Of a stretch of DNA of 64,000 nt, positions 10,794-19,590 are shown in pieces (the stretch's first letter is position 1; the number at the start of each line of letters is the position of its first letter). The DNA comes from Streptomyces sp. SID13726. GTDB taxonomy: Bacteria; Actinomycetota; Actinomycetes; Streptomycetales; Streptomycetaceae. The notes beneath the pieces were generated by a model, which searched no databases, had not been told where the DNA came from, and worked only from the letters and a program-made list of their open reading frames with translations. The stretch is taken from the NCBI RefSeq assembly GCF_010548375.1, contig NZ_JAAGLY010000001.1, positions 1-64,000 of the forward strand, written 5' to 3'. A program made the translations under genes and the position numbers.

Positions 10794-10881
10794 CGTGTGG
10801 CGCGGGTGTTCTCGCGCTTGAGCCCGCGTCAGCTCGGCACCTCTTCAGGAACGACACGAACGGGTGAAGCAGTGGGCACAC

Positions 10882-10910
10882 GTGTCCGTGGCCCTCTCCA
10901 CCGGTAATCT
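10882..10910 (+). promoter_or_regulatory. Candidate ftsK promoter giving a leaderless mRNA
   Basis: A TAATCT -10 box at 10905-10910 with a weak -35 (GTGTCC, 10882-10887) 17 bases upstream. The ATG at 10918 follows after seven bases with no ribosome site, which suggests leaderless translation and supports this start. Confidence 0.5.
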
Positions 10911-10917
10911 CACACCT

Positions 10918-13644
10918 ATGGCCTCACGTCCCTCCGCAGCCAAGAAGCAGCCCGCCAAGAAGGCTGCCGCTCCCGCGAAGGGTCCGGTGAAGAAGGCCGC
11001 CGCGAAGAAAGCACCGGCCAAGAAGGCGCCCGCCAGGAAGACCGCTGCGAAGAAGGCCGCGGCACCGAAGCCGGCACCCAGCCCGACCGGGGGCGTGCTC
11101 CGGCTCATCCGTGCCGTCTGGCTCGGTCTCGCCCATGCCGTCGGTGCCCTGTTCCGTGGGATAGGGCAGGGCGCGAAGAACCTCGACCCGGCGCACCGGA
11201 AGGACGGCGTGGCACTTCTGCTGCTCGGCCTCGGCCTGATCGTTGCCGCCGGCACCTGGTCGAACCTGCGCGGTCCGGTCGGCGACCTCGTCGAGATCAT
11301 CGTGACCGGCGCCTTCGGCCGGCTGGACCTGCTCGTGCCGATACTGCTCGCGGTGATCGCCGTGCGGTTCATCCGGCACCCCGAGAAGCCCGAGGCCAAC
11401 GGCCGGATCGTGATCGGTCTGTCGGCGCTCGTCATCGGTGTGCTAGGCCAGGTCCACATCGCGTGCGGCTCGCCCGCCCGCAGCGACGGCATGCAGGCGA
11501 TAAGGGACGCCGGCGGGCTGATCGGCTGGGGGGCGGCCACCCCGCTGACGTACACGATGGGCGACGTCCTCGCCGTACCGCTGCTCGTGCTGCTGACGGT
11601 CTTCGGGCTGCTCGTGGTCACCGCGACCCCCGTCAACGCCATCCCCCGGCGGATGCGGGAGCTGGGCGTGCGGCTGGGCATCGTGCACGACCCGGCCGGC
11701 GACGAGGAGTACGGCGAGGACGACGAGCGCTACGAGGACCAGTGGCGCGAGGCGCTGCCCGCGCGCGGGCGCAAGCGCGGGCCCGCGCCCGAGTCGTACG
11801 ACCCCGACAGCGCGGAGCAGGAGGCCCTCTCGCGGCGTCGGGGCCGCCCCAGGCGCTCCGCGGTGCCGCAGCCCGCGATGGACCGGCAGATGGACGCCGT
11901 GGACATCGCTGCGGCCGCCGCCGCGGACCTGGACGGCGTCGTCATGCACGGCCTGCCACCCTCGCCGCTCGTCGCCGACCTCACCCAGGGCGTCAGTGTG
12001 GGCGACCGGGTGGAGACGACCCCGGTGCCCACGCCCGTCCCGGCGGCCCGGCCCAAGCAGGACGCGCGGCCCAAGCAGGAGAAGCTCAAGGTCGAGGTCG
12101 CCGACCTCACCAAACCCGCTCCCGAGGCGGCGAGCGACCTGCCCGCGCGCGCGGAGCAGCTCCAGCTGTCCGGCGACATCACCTACTCGCTGCCCTCGCT
12201 CGACCTCCTGGAGCGCGGTGGCCCCGGCAAGGCGCGCAGCGCGGCCAACGACGCCGTGGTGGCCTCGCTGACGAACGTCTTCACCGAGTTCAAGGTCGAC
12301 GCGGCCGTCACCGGGTTCACGCGCGGGCCGACGGTCACGCGGTACGAGGTCGAGCTGGGCCCCGCCGTGAAGGTCGAGCGGATCACCGCGCTGGCGAAGA
12401 ACATCGCGTACGCCGTCGCCAGCCCGGACGTGCGGATCATCAGCCCGATCCCCGGCAAGTCCGCGGTCGGCATCGAGATCCCGAACACCGACCGCGAGAT
12501 GGTCAACGTCGGCGACGTACTGCGTCTGGCCGACGCCGCCGAGGACGACCACCCGATGCTCGTCGCGCTCGGCAAGGACGTCGAGGGCGGCTACGTCATG
12601 GCGAACATGGCGAAGATGCCGCACATTCTCGTGGCCGGCGCCACCGGCTCGGGCAAGTCGTCCTGCATCAACTGCCTGATCACGTCGATCATGTGCCGGG
12701 CGACCCCCGAGGACGTCCGGATGGTCCTCGTCGATCCCAAGCGCGTCGAGCTGACGGCGTACGAGGGCATCCCGCACCTGATCACGCCGATCATCACCAA
12801 CCCGAAGCGGGCGGCCGAGGCCCTGCAGTGGGTCGTACGGGAGATGGATCTGCGCTACGACGACCTCGCGGCGTTCGGATACCGGCACATCGACGACTTC
12901 AACCAGGCCGTCCGCGACGGCAAGCTGAAGACTCCGGAGGGCAGCGAGCGGGAGCTGAAGACCTACCCGTACCTGCTGGTCATCGTCGACGAGCTGGCCG
13001 ACCTGATGATGGTCGCGCCGCGGGACGTCGAGGACTCGATCGTGCGCATCACGCAGCTCGCGCGCGCGGCGGGCATCCACCTGGTGCTCGCCACCCAGCG
13101 GCCCTCGGTCGACGTCGTCACCGGTCTGATCAAGGCGAACGTGCCCTCCAGGCTCGCGTTCGCCACCTCCTCGCTCGCCGACAGCCGCGTCATCCTGGAC
13201 CAGCCGGGCGCCGAGAAGCTGATCGGCAAGGGTGACGGGCTGTATCTGCCGATGGGCCAGAACAAGCCCACGCGTATGCAGGGCGCCTTCGTCACCGAGG
13301 ACGAGATCCACGCCGTCGTGCAGCACTGCAAGGACCAGATGGCGCCGGTCTTCCGGGACGACGTCACCGTGGACACCAAGCAGAAGAAGGAGATCGACGA
13401 GGAGATCGGCGACGACCTCGACCTGCTGTGCCAGGCGGCCGAGCTGGTCGTCTCCACGCAGTTCGGGTCGACCTCCATGCTCCAGCGCAAGCTCCGGGTC
13501 GGGTTCGCGAAGGCGGGGCGCCTCATGGACCTGATGGAGTCCAGGGGGATCGTCGGGCCGAGCGAGGGGTCCAAGGCTCGTGACGTTCTTGTGAAGGGTG
13601 ACGAGCTGGACGGAGTGCTCGCGGTGATCCGCGGGGAGGCTTAA
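10918..13644 (+). CDS. ftsK: DNA translocase FtsK/SpoIIIE
   Basis: A 908-residue membrane ATPase that pumps chromosomal DNA through closing septa during sporulation division. The N-terminal about 60 residues are a lysine/alanine tract of repeated KKA(A/P) units; about four membrane segments follow (about 95-250), then an acidic/proline-rich linker to about 400. The motor domain holds Walker A GATGSGKSS (about 574-582) and Walker B LLVIVDELADLM. A winged-helix gamma domain, which in this family reads KOPS-type DNA signals, is at the C terminus (AELVVSTQFGSTSMLQRKLRVGFAKAGRLMD). An upstream GTG at 10864 would add 18 residues, but the promoter position favours 10918. Confidence 0.96.
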   Translation: MASRPSAAKKQPAKKAAAPAKGPVKKAAAKKAPAKKAPARKTAAKKAAAPKPAPSPTGGVLRLIRAVWLGLAHAVGALFRGIGQGAKNLDPAHRKDGVALLLLGLGLIVAAGTWSNLRGPVGDLVEIIVTGAFGRLDLLVPILLAVIAVRFIRHPEKPEANGRIVIGLSALVIGVLGQVHIACGSPARSDGMQAIRDAGGLIGWGAATPLTYTMGDVLAVPLLVLLTVFGLLVVTATPVNAIPRRMRELGVRLGIVHDPAGDEEYGEDDERYEDQWREALPARGRKRGPAPESYDPDSAEQEALSRRRGRPRRSAVPQPAMDRQMDAVDIAAAAAADLDGVVMHGLPPSPLVADLTQGVSVGDRVETTPVPTPVPAARPKQDARPKQEKLKVEVADLTKPAPEAASDLPARAEQLQLSGDITYSLPSLDLLERGGPGKARSAANDAVVASLTNVFTEFKVDAAVTGFTRGPTVTRYEVELGPAVKVERITALAKNIAYAVASPDVRIISPIPGKSAVGIEIPNTDREMVNVGDVLRLADAAEDDHPMLVALGKDVEGGYVMANMAKMPHILVAGATGSGKSSCINCLITSIMCRATPEDVRMVLVDPKRVELTAYEGIPHLITPIITNPKRAAEALQWVVREMDLRYDDLAAFGYRHIDDFNQAVRDGKLKTPEGSERELKTYPYLLVIVDELADLMMVAPRDVEDSIVRITQLARAAGIHLVLATQRPSVDVVTGLIKANVPSRLAFATSSLADSRVILDQPGAEKLIGKGDGLYLPMGQNKPTRMQGAFVTEDEIHAVVQHCKDQMAPVFRDDVTVDTKQKKEIDEEIGDDLDLLCQAAELVVSTQFGSTSMLQRKLRVGFAKAGRLMDLMESRGIVGPSEGSKARDVLVKGDELDGVLAVIRGEA

Positions 13645-13815
13645 AGGGAGTCCGGAGCGGGTGCGGCCATCGATGTTCGATCGTGACTCACCCGTAAGGG
13701 ATCATTGAGCAACCGTTTCCCTTCGGCGTACGTCAAGTTGAGGGAAGCGAAAAGCTGCTGCCCCACCATCGGTGTGTCCGGCCATTCCGATGGCGTACAA
13801 AGTCCCACCGCCCGG

Positions 13816-13846
13816 TTGCCCCACCCTTTCGCACCCCCCCTAGACT
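13816..13846 (+). promoter_or_regulatory. Possible promoter of the RodZ-like gene
   Basis: TTGCCC (13816-13821) and TAGACT (13841-13846) separated by 19 bases, 43 bases before the start codon. The -10 is good, but the spacing is long for a vegetative promoter, so this is tentative. Confidence 0.35.
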
Positions 13847-13889
13847 GAACCTCCAGCACAGGTGGCTTAAACGCTCGAAAGGCGCCCCC

Positions 13890-14726
13890 GTGTCCATCGG
13901 CAACTCCCCTGAAGACGAGCGTCCGTTCGAAGACGACCGGCAGGAAGCCCGTATCTCCGTCGGCCACGCCCTGAAACAGGCGCGGATCGCGGCCGGGCTG
14001 ACCGTCGACGACGTCAGCAACGCCACCAGGGTCCGCATCGCCATCGTGCATGCCATCGAGGCGGACGACTTCGCCCCCTGCGGTGGCGATGTGTACGCCC
14101 GGGGCCACATCAGGACCCTGGCCAAGGCCGTCCACCTGGATCCGGCCCCCCTTCTGGACCAGTACGCCGCCGATCACGGTGGCGGGCGACCGGCTCCGAC
14201 GCCGGCCGCTCCGCTGTTCGAGGCGGAACGCATCCGTCCCGAGCGGCGCGGGCCCAACTGGACCGCCGCCATGGTCGCCGCGATCGTGGCCGTGGTCGGG
14301 TTCGTCGGCTTCACCGCCTTCAAGGGCGGCGACGACGGCGGAACGGCCCAGGTCGCCGACGGCACCACGCCCGCCGCCACCAAGTCGCCCACGCCGAAGT
14401 CCGACAAGACCACCAAGGACCCGAAGCCGACGCCGTCCGACAGCGCTATCGCGGCGGCCCCCCAGGACAAGGTGACCGTGCAGGTCAGCGCCTCCGACGG
14501 GCGAAGCTGGATCCTCGCCAAGGACCACAACGGCCGGACCCTCTTCGACGGACTGCTCAAGCAGGGCGACACCAAGACCTTCCAGGACAGCGACAAGATC
14601 AACCTCGTCCTCGGCGACGCCGGGGCGATCCAGCTGTACGTGAACGGCAAGAAGATCGAGGACGACTGGCAGCCGGGCGCCGTGGAGCGCCTGACGTACA
14701 CCAAGGGCGACCCGCAGGTCGGTTAG
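13890..14726 (+). CDS. RodZ-like protein: HTH, membrane anchor, extracytoplasmic domain
   Basis: 278 residues. An acidic start is followed by a Cro/C1-type helix-turn-helix of the RodZ/HTH_25 kind (about 25-95, SVGHALKQARIAAGLTVDDV), one membrane segment (about 125-145), a Thr/Pro/Lys-rich linker (about 150-190) and a C-terminal DUF4115-like beta domain (about 195-275). RodZ proteins anchor cell-shape machinery to MreB in rods; in Streptomyces the role is less clear. GTG 13890 follows GAAAGG at a suitable distance. It sits between ftsK and rimO, a conserved position, and a hairpin follows the stop codon. Confidence 0.85.
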   Translation: MSIGNSPEDERPFEDDRQEARISVGHALKQARIAAGLTVDDVSNATRVRIAIVHAIEADDFAPCGGDVYARGHIRTLAKAVHLDPAPLLDQYAADHGGGRPAPTPAAPLFEAERIRPERRGPNWTAAMVAAIVAVVGFVGFTAFKGGDDGGTAQVADGTTPAATKSPTPKSDKTTKDPKPTPSDSAIAAAPQDKVTVQVSASDGRSWILAKDHNGRTLFDGLLKQGDTKTFQDSDKINLVLGDAGAIQLYVNGKKIEDDWQPGAVERLTYTKGDPQVG

Positions 14727-14749
14727 CCGTCTGTTCGACAGGCGTTCGT

Positions 14750-14781
14750 GACGGGGTTGGCCAGGATCGGCCAACCCCGTC
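14750..14781. terminator. Hairpin terminator after the RodZ-like gene
   Basis: A perfect 13-bp stem (14750-14762 with 14769-14781) and a 6-base loop, 23 bases after the stop codon. It has no T run, as is common for Streptomyces terminators. Confidence 0.7.
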
Positions 14782-14789
14782 GACGTGGG

Positions 14790-14812
14790 GTGTCAGTGGG
14801 ACGAAGTAGTCT
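14790..14812 (+). promoter_or_regulatory. RecA-NDp (PafBC-type) promoter of rimO, near-perfect match
   Basis: GTGTCAGTG, eight bases, then TAGTCT. The actinobacterial RecA-NDp motif for LexA-independent DNA damage induction is TTGTCRGTG-N8-TAGNNT, so only the first base differs. The -10 ends seven bases before ATG 14820, predicting a leaderless transcript. Confidence 0.65.
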
Positions 14813-14819
14813 TGAGCCC

Positions 14820-16313
14820 ATGCCTGAACGCCGTACCGTCGCACTCGTCACTCTTGGCTGCGCCCGTAACGAGGTGGACTCGGAGGAGCTCGCAGGCCGT
14901 TTGGAGGCGGACGGCTGGGATCTCGTGGAGGACGCCGCCGACGCGGACGTCGCCGTCGTCAACACCTGTGGCTTCGTCGAGGCCGCCAAGAAGGACTCCG
15001 TCGACGCCCTCCTGGAGGCCAACGACCTCAAGGGGCACGGCAGAACCCAGGCCGTCGTGGCGGTGGGCTGCATGGCCGAGCGGTACGGCAAGGACCTCGC
15101 CGAGGCCCTCCCCGAGGCCGACGGAGTGCTCGGCTTCGACGACTACGCCGACATCTCCGACCGGCTCCAGACCATCCTCTCCGGTGGCATCCATGCCGCG
15201 CACACCCCGCGCGACCGGCGCAAGCTGCTGCCGATCAGCCCGGCCGAGCGCCAGGAGTCGGCGGCGGGCGTGGCCCTGCCGGGTCATGGTCCGGCCGAGG
15301 AGGCGGCTCCCGCGCCCGTGGACCTTCCGGAGGGGCTCGCTCCGGCCTCCGGCCCCCGCGCGCCCCTGCGCCGCCGTCTGGACGGTGCCCCGGTCGCCTC
15401 GGTGAAGCTCGCCTCCGGCTGCGACCGGCGCTGCTCCTTCTGCGCCATCCCGTCCTTCCGCGGCTCCTTCATCTCGCGCCGCCCCTCGGACGTGCTCAAC
15501 GAGACGCGCTGGCTGGCCGAGCAGGGCGTCAAGGAGATCATGCTGGTCTCCGAGAACAACACGTCGTACGGCAAGGACCTCGGCGACATCCGTCTGCTGG
15601 AGTCCCTGCTGCCCGAGCTGGCCGAGGTCGACGGGCTGGAACGCGTGCGTGTGAGCTACCTCCAGCCCGCCGAGATGCGGCCCGGGCTGATCGACGTGCT
15701 GACGTCCACGCCCAAGGTCATGCCCTACTTCGACCTGTCCTTCCAGCACTCCGCCCCCGGCGTGCTGCGCGCGATGCGCCGCTTCGGCGACACCGACCGC
15801 TTCCTGGAACTCCTCGACACCATCCGCGGCAAGGCCCCCGAGGCCGGCGTGCGCTCCAACTTCATCGTGGGCTTCCCCGGCGAGACCGAGGCCGACCTCG
15901 CCGAGCTGGAGCGCTTCCTGAACGGCGCGCGACTGGACGCCATCGGTGTCTTCGGGTACTCCGACGAGGAGGGCACCGAGGCGGCGACGTACGAGAACAA
16001 GCTGGACGAGGACGTCGTGGCCGAGCGGCTGGCGCACATCTCCCGGCTCTCCGAGGAACTCGTCTCGCAGCGCGCCGAGGAGCGGGTCGGCGAGACCGTG
16101 CACGTGCTGGTCGAGTCGGTGGACGACGAGGGCGTGTACGGCCGCGGTGCGCACCAGGCGCCCGAGACCGACGGCCAGGTGCTGCTCACGAGCGGCGAAG
16201 GGCTGAGCGTCGGCCTTATGGTCGAGGCGAAGGTGGTCGGTACGGAGGGTGTCGACCTGGTGGCCGAGCCGCTGCCGGGCTCGCCCGGGTGTAGTGAGGA
16301 GGCGGGCAGATGA
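14820..16313 (+). CDS. rimO: RimO, ribosomal protein S12 methylthiotransferase
   Basis: A 497-residue radical-SAM enzyme that methylthiolates the conserved aspartate of ribosomal protein S12. The N-terminal MTTase domain ([33 protein letters not shown]) holds the three cysteines of the auxiliary cluster. The radical-SAM domain starts near residue 200 with CDRRCSFC, and a TRAM domain is at the C terminus. An Ala/Pro-rich insertion (about 140-185) separates the first two domains. The missing ribosome site and the -10 box at 14807-14812 suggest a leaderless start. Its stop overlaps the pgsA start (ATGA), so the two are co-translated. Distinguished from MiaB by the S12-type NEVDSE sequence and the presence of a separate miaB at 55364. 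Confidence 0.95.
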   Translation: MPERRTVALVTLGCARNEVDSEELAGRLEADGWDLVEDAADADVAVVNTCGFVEAAKKDSVDALLEANDLKGHGRTQAVVAVGCMAERYGKDLAEALPEADGVLGFDDYADISDRLQTILSGGIHAAHTPRDRRKLLPISPAERQESAAGVALPGHGPAEEAAPAPVDLPEGLAPASGPRAPLRRRLDGAPVASVKLASGCDRRCSFCAIPSFRGSFISRRPSDVLNETRWLAEQGVKEIMLVSENNTSYGKDLGDIRLLESLLPELAEVDGLERVRVSYLQPAEMRPGLIDVLTSTPKVMPYFDLSFQHSAPGVLRAMRRFGDTDRFLELLDTIRGKAPEAGVRSNFIVGFPGETEADLAELERFLNGARLDAIGVFGYSDEEGTEAATYENKLDEDVVAERLAHISRLSEELVSQRAEERVGETVHVLVESVDDEGVYGRGAHQAPETDGQVLLTSGEGLSVGLMVEAKVVGTEGVDLVAEPLPGSPGCSEEAGR

Positions 16314-17131
16314 CCGGAGTTCCGGCGTCCGCCGCGGGTGGCCCCTCGGCTGCGAAGGGCGGACCGGCGGGCGGGGTCTCGGGCGCCGCGTCCGGCGCGG
16401 CACCGAGCGCTCCCTCGGACGTGGTCTCCGGCAGGGCCGCCGAGGCTCTCGCCCACGGCGTCCCCGCGGTGGATGCGGAGGGCTTCTCCGACTCCGGTGC
16501 CAAGCACCCGCGCGGCAAGAAGATCGCGGCCGCCGCGGTCAACCAGGCCAGCGTCTGGAACATCGCCAATCTGCTGACCATGCTCCGGCTGGTCCTCGTG
16601 CCCGGCTTCGTCGCCCTGATGCTGGCCGACGGCGGGTACGACCCGGCGTGGCGGTCGCTCGCCTGGGCGGCCTTCGCCATCGCCATGATCACCGACCTGT
16701 TCGACGGGCATCTGGCGCGCACCTACAACCTCGTCACCGACTTCGGGAAGATCGCCGACCCCATCGCCGACAAGGCGATCATGGGAGCGGCGCTGATCTG
16801 TCTCTCCGGGCTCGGTGACCTGCCCTGGTGGGTCACGATCGTCATCCTGGGCCGGGAACTCGGGATCACCCTGCTGCGTTTCCTCGTCATCCGGTACGGC
16901 GTGATCCCGGCGAGCCGCGGCGGCAAGCTCAAGACGCTCAGCCAGGGCATCGCCGTGGGGATGTACATCCTGGCGCTGACGGGGTGGCTGGCCACCGCGA
17001 GGTTCTGGGTGATGGCTGTGGCGGTCCTGCTGACCGTCGCGACCGGGCTCGACTATGTGAGACAGGCCATTGTGCTGCGCAGGCAGGGAATCGCCGAGCG
17101 CGAGGCGGCGTTGGAGGAGACGGAAGCGTGA
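16310..17131 (+). CDS. pgsA: CDP-alcohol phosphatidyltransferase, PgsA-type
   Basis: A 273-residue integral membrane enzyme that joins CDP-diacylglycerol to glycerol 3-phosphate, the committed step to phosphatidylglycerol. The family signature D-x2-D-G-x2-A-R-x8-G-x3-D-x3-D is complete at residues 129-154 ([12 protein letters not shown]...GKIADPIAD). About five or six membrane segments follow residue 85. The first 75 residues are a Gly/Ala-rich, probably disordered extension absent from most homologues. ATG 16310 overlaps the rimO stop and its own stop overlaps the cinA GTG. Another CDP-alcohol transferase specificity is possible, but the cinA neighbour is typical for pgsA. Confidence 0.93.
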   Translation: MTGVPASAAGGPSAAKGGPAGGVSGAASGAAPSAPSDVVSGRAAEALAHGVPAVDAEGFSDSGAKHPRGKKIAAAAVNQASVWNIANLLTMLRLVLVPGFVALMLADGGYDPAWRSLAWAAFAIAMITDLFDGHLARTYNLVTDFGKIADPIADKAIMGAALICLSGLGDLPWWVTIVILGRELGITLLRFLVIRYGVIPASRGGKLKTLSQGIAVGMYILALTGWLATARFWVMAVAVLLTVATGLDYVRQAIVLRRQGIAEREAALEETEA

Positions 17132-17673
17132 ATTCCCCGGCCGCCCACGTGGTGCGACTACTCACCGTGAAGGGTCAGACGCTCGCGGTCGCCGAGTCGC
17201 TCACGGGTGGACTGGTTGCGGCGGAAATCACAGCGGCGCCCGGGGCGTCCCAGGCGTTCCGGGGTTCGGTGACGGCCTACGCCACCGAACTGAAGCACCG
17301 GCTGCTGGGTGTCGACGCCACCCTGCTGGCCGAGCGAGGAGCGGTGGATCCGCAGGTCGCGGCGGAGATGGCGGCCGGAGTGCGCAAGGCGCTCGGCGCC
17401 GACTGGGGCATCGCGACCACCGGGGTCGCGGGCCCCGAACCGCAGGACGGCAAGCCCGTCGGAACGGTTTTCGTGGCCGTCGACGGGCCCTTCGAAGGCG
17501 CCTCGGCGAAAGCCGGTGGCGGGAAAGTGACCGCGCTGCGGTTGAACGGCGACCGCGCGGAAATTCGTATGGAGAGTGTACGGAGCGTACTCGCACTGCT
17601 CCTGGAAGAGCTTACGAGCGAACAGACCGGGAATGAGCGGGCACAGGATACGGAACGGAACGGGGGGTTTTGA
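17128..17673 (+). CDS. cinA: CinA-family nicotinamide-nucleotide amidohydrolase (C-terminal domain only)
   Basis: A 181-residue single-domain CinA/PncC protein that deamidates NMN for pyridine nucleotide salvage. Recognisable blocks are AVAESLTGGLVAAEIT, GSVTAYATELKH, GVAGPEPQDGKPVGTVFVAV and RSVLALLLEEL. The N-terminal MoaB-like domain of long CinA proteins is absent, as usual when pgsA and cinA are paired. GTG 17128 overlaps the pgsA stop (GTGA). The last 15 residues after the hydrolase fold are polar and unconserved. Confidence 0.92.
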   Translation: MNSPAAHVVRLLTVKGQTLAVAESLTGGLVAAEITAAPGASQAFRGSVTAYATELKHRLLGVDATLLAERGAVDPQVAAEMAAGVRKALGADWGIATTGVAGPEPQDGKPVGTVFVAVDGPFEGASAKAGGGKVTALRLNGDRAEIRMESVRSVLALLLEELTSEQTGNERAQDTERNGGF

Positions 17674-17786
17674 TGTTTGCAGCCCTGAGTGAACACGACA
17701 TCGCTCCCCGCACGGCCGCGGCGCAAGGCGGTACGGTGGGGCGTGAAGGATGCGGCTACGCGGTCCGAGGAGGGAGCCACCGATGA
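17673..17786 (+). CDS. Possible 37-residue coupling ORF between cinA and clgR
   Basis: A 37-codon frame fits exactly between its neighbours: its ATG overlaps the cinA stop (TGATG at 17671-17675) and its stop overlaps the clgR start (ATGA at 17783-17786). It contains no known motif. The geometry suggests translational coupling from cinA through to clgR, or a small regulatory leader. clgR also has its own good ribosome site, so the frame could be chance. Confidence 0.3.
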   Translation: MFAALSEHDIAPRTAAAQGGTVGREGCGYAVRGGSHR

Positions 17787-18163
17787 TTCTGCTCCGTCGC
17801 CTGCTGGGTGACGTGCTGCGTCGGCAGCGCCAACGCCAGGGCCGTACTCTGCGCGAAGTCTCCTCGTCCGCCCGAGTCTCACTCGGCTATCTCTCCGAGG
17901 TGGAGCGGGGGCAGAAGGAGGCTTCCTCCGAGCTGCTGTCCGCGATCTGCGACGCGCTGGACGTACGGATGTCCGAGCTCATGCGGGAAGTGAGCGACGA
18001 GCTCGCCCTCGCCGAGCTGGCCCAGTCCGCTGCGGCCACCCCGAGCGAGCCGGTGTCGGCACCGGTGCGCCCGATGCTGGGTGCCGTGTCGGTGAAGGGT
18101 GTCCCACCGGAACGGGTGACCATCAAGGCGCCCAGCGAAGCGGTGGACGTCGTAGCGGCGTAG
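17783..18163 (+). CDS. clgR: ClgR-type XRE-family transcriptional activator
   Basis: A 126-residue regulator with a helix-turn-helix of the XRE type at about 13-66 ([23 protein letters not shown]). In Streptomyces and relatives, ClgR activates clpP1P2, clpC and lon protease genes. The C terminus ends VVAA; the final alanines resemble an SsrA-type tag, and ClgR is known to be degraded by ClpP1P2 through its Ala-Ala end, giving a feedback loop. ATG 17783 has a GAGGAGGGA ribosome site. It follows cinA by 109 bases, a conserved arrangement. Confidence 0.92.
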   Translation: MILLRRLLGDVLRRQRQRQGRTLREVSSSARVSLGYLSEVERGQKEASSELLSAICDALDVRMSELMREVSDELALAELAQSAAATPSEPVSAPVRPMLGAVSVKGVPPERVTIKAPSEAVDVVAA

Positions 18164-18404
18164 CGCTCGCTGGTCGGGCAAGAGCCGACAGCGCGCCCAG
18201 AAGAAGTGTGCGAGGCCCCGGACGGGCTTCTCCGGTCGACCCACGTCGATCTGGAGAGGCGCCGGTCGGGGTTTTCGTGCATCTTGGGTCGTGGATCTTT
18301 GGAGCGACGGGCGGTGCCGGCCGAGGCGATGCGTCCGTGTGCCCTTGGTGCGCCCTTCCCGCGGGTGAGGGCGGCCGTCTAGCGTCCGGGCCGGAGGTGG
18401 CTGC

Positions 18405-18686
18405 ATGGCGGGGCCGATAGTGCGCCGGGGGGTGGCTCTCGGGCTCGGGGCGCTGTGGTGGTGGGCCGTGGCGCGGCTGGTGCTGACGCCGGACGCCGGG
18501 GCGCTCGAAGGGGCGGTGGCGGCCGGTGGGTGGGGGCTGAGTCTGTTGCCGGTGCACTGTGTGCCCAAGGCGCGGGCGGTGGGGGCGTTGGCGGCTGGGC
18601 GGTGGCGTGAGGCGTGGCGGGTGGGGCGGGGTGGGGCTGAGGTGGGGCTTGCCGGTGAGGGTGGGCGGGCGGGGGTGGATCGGTGA
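18405..18686 (+). CDS. Small hypothetical membrane-associated protein
   Basis: 93 residues with a hydrophobic N-terminal half (GVALGLGALWWWAVARLVL, then GGWGLSLLPVHCVP) and a glycine/arginine-rich tail. ATG 18405 has a GGAGGTGG ribosome site. The gene has strong Streptomyces codon bias at its start but becomes repetitive and GC-skewed near the end. No family is recognised. The 240 bases before it (18164-18404) contain no other gene. Confidence 0.6.
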   Translation: MAGPIVRRGVALGLGALWWWAVARLVLTPDAGALEGAVAAGGWGLSLLPVHCVPKARAVGALAAGRWREAWRVGRGGAEVGLAGEGGRAGVDR

Positions 18687-18789
18687 GGTGAGTTGAGGTG
18701 GGGTGGGGTGGTCCAGCGGGGTGGGGCGGGGTGTGTCGGGTGGCGGGGTGCTTCGGTGGTGCTTGGTGGGTCGGGTGGGTTGGGGGGTG

Positions 18790-19554
18790 TCACCAGGGCA
18801 TGGCCACGCCGCCGTTCGGGCGGAGGATCTGGCCTGTGGTGAAGGATGAGGCGTCCGAGGCCAGGTAGAGGACCGCGTGGGCGATGTCCTCGGGCTCGCC
18901 GACCCGTTTCAGGGGGGACATGCGGGACATGAGCGCCTCGGTGTGGGCCTGGGACTCCTCGTCGTGGCGGTCGGTCATGGGGGTGCGGATCCAGCCCGGG
19001 GCGACCGCGTTGACCCGGATGCCGTAGCGGCCTACCTCGGTCGCGAGGGTCTTCGTGAGCTGGACGACGGCCGCCTTCGCGGCGCCGTAGCAGAGCAGGC
19101 CGGGGCCGCCGGTGTCCACGGCGCCGGAGGCCATGGTGACGATGCTGCCCCGTGTCTTTCGGGCGAGCATCAGTCGGGTCGCCTCCTGGCAGGCGTAGAG
19201 CACGCCTTTGAAGTTGACGTTCAGGACGCGGTCGAGGTCTTCGTCCCTCGTCTCCAGGACCGGGCTGCTGTGCATGATGCCGGCGATCGCGGCGAGGACG
19301 TCCAGGTGCTCGCAGGAGGTGATGGCCTCGCGGAGCCGGTCGCGGTCGGTGACGTCCAGGGGGTGGGTGCGGGCGGTGCCGCCGGTGTCCTTGATCAGGG
19401 TCACCGTCTCGTGCAGGCCCTGGGCGTCGCGGTCGGCGCAGTGCACGGTCGCACCCGCCTCGGCGAGCAGTACGGCGGTGGCGCGGCCGATTCCGCCGGC
19501 GGCGCCGGTGACGAAGGCGGTGCGTCCGGTGAGGTCGTACGCGCTGACGGCCAT
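18790..19554 (-). CDS. SDR-family oxidoreductase
   Basis: A 254-residue classical short-chain dehydrogenase. The NAD(P)-binding motif TGAAGGIGRATA is at about 15-27, DVTD near residue 65, and the catalytic Ser-Tyr-Lys set lies in VTMASGA and CYGAAKAAVVQLTK. GWIRTP and the C-terminal ITGQ-like TTGQILRPNGGV are typical. An aspartate (CADRD) at the end of beta-2 suggests NAD preference. The substrate is unknown. ATG 19554 has no ribosome site but sits six bases after a -10 box, so translation is probably leaderless. Confidence 0.92.
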   Translation of the reverse strand: MAVSAYDLTGRTAFVTGAAGGIGRATAVLLAEAGATVHCADRDAQGLHETVTLIKDTGGTARTHPLDVTDRDRLREAITSCEHLDVLAAIAGIMHSSPVLETRDEDLDRVLNVNFKGVLYACQEATRLMLARKTRGSIVTMASGAVDTGGPGLLCYGAAKAAVVQLTKTLATEVGRYGIRVNAVAPGWIRTPMTDRHDEESQAHTEALMSRMSPLKRVGEPEDIAHAVLYLASDASSFTTGQILRPNGGVAMPW

Positions 19555-19560
19555 GGAGCG

Positions 19561-19590
19561 ACGGTACGAGCGTTTCTGACGGTGCGTCAA
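19561..19590 (-). promoter_or_regulatory. Promoter of the SDR gene, leaderless
   Basis: On the minus strand, TTGACG (19590-19585), 18 bases, TACCGT (19566-19561), then six bases to ATG 19554. The -35 overlaps the stop codon of nei. Confidence 0.6.

Noticed and set aside
11443..13326. Long minus-strand frame opposite ftsK
   Set aside because: Composition and position show a third-codon GC shadow of ftsK.
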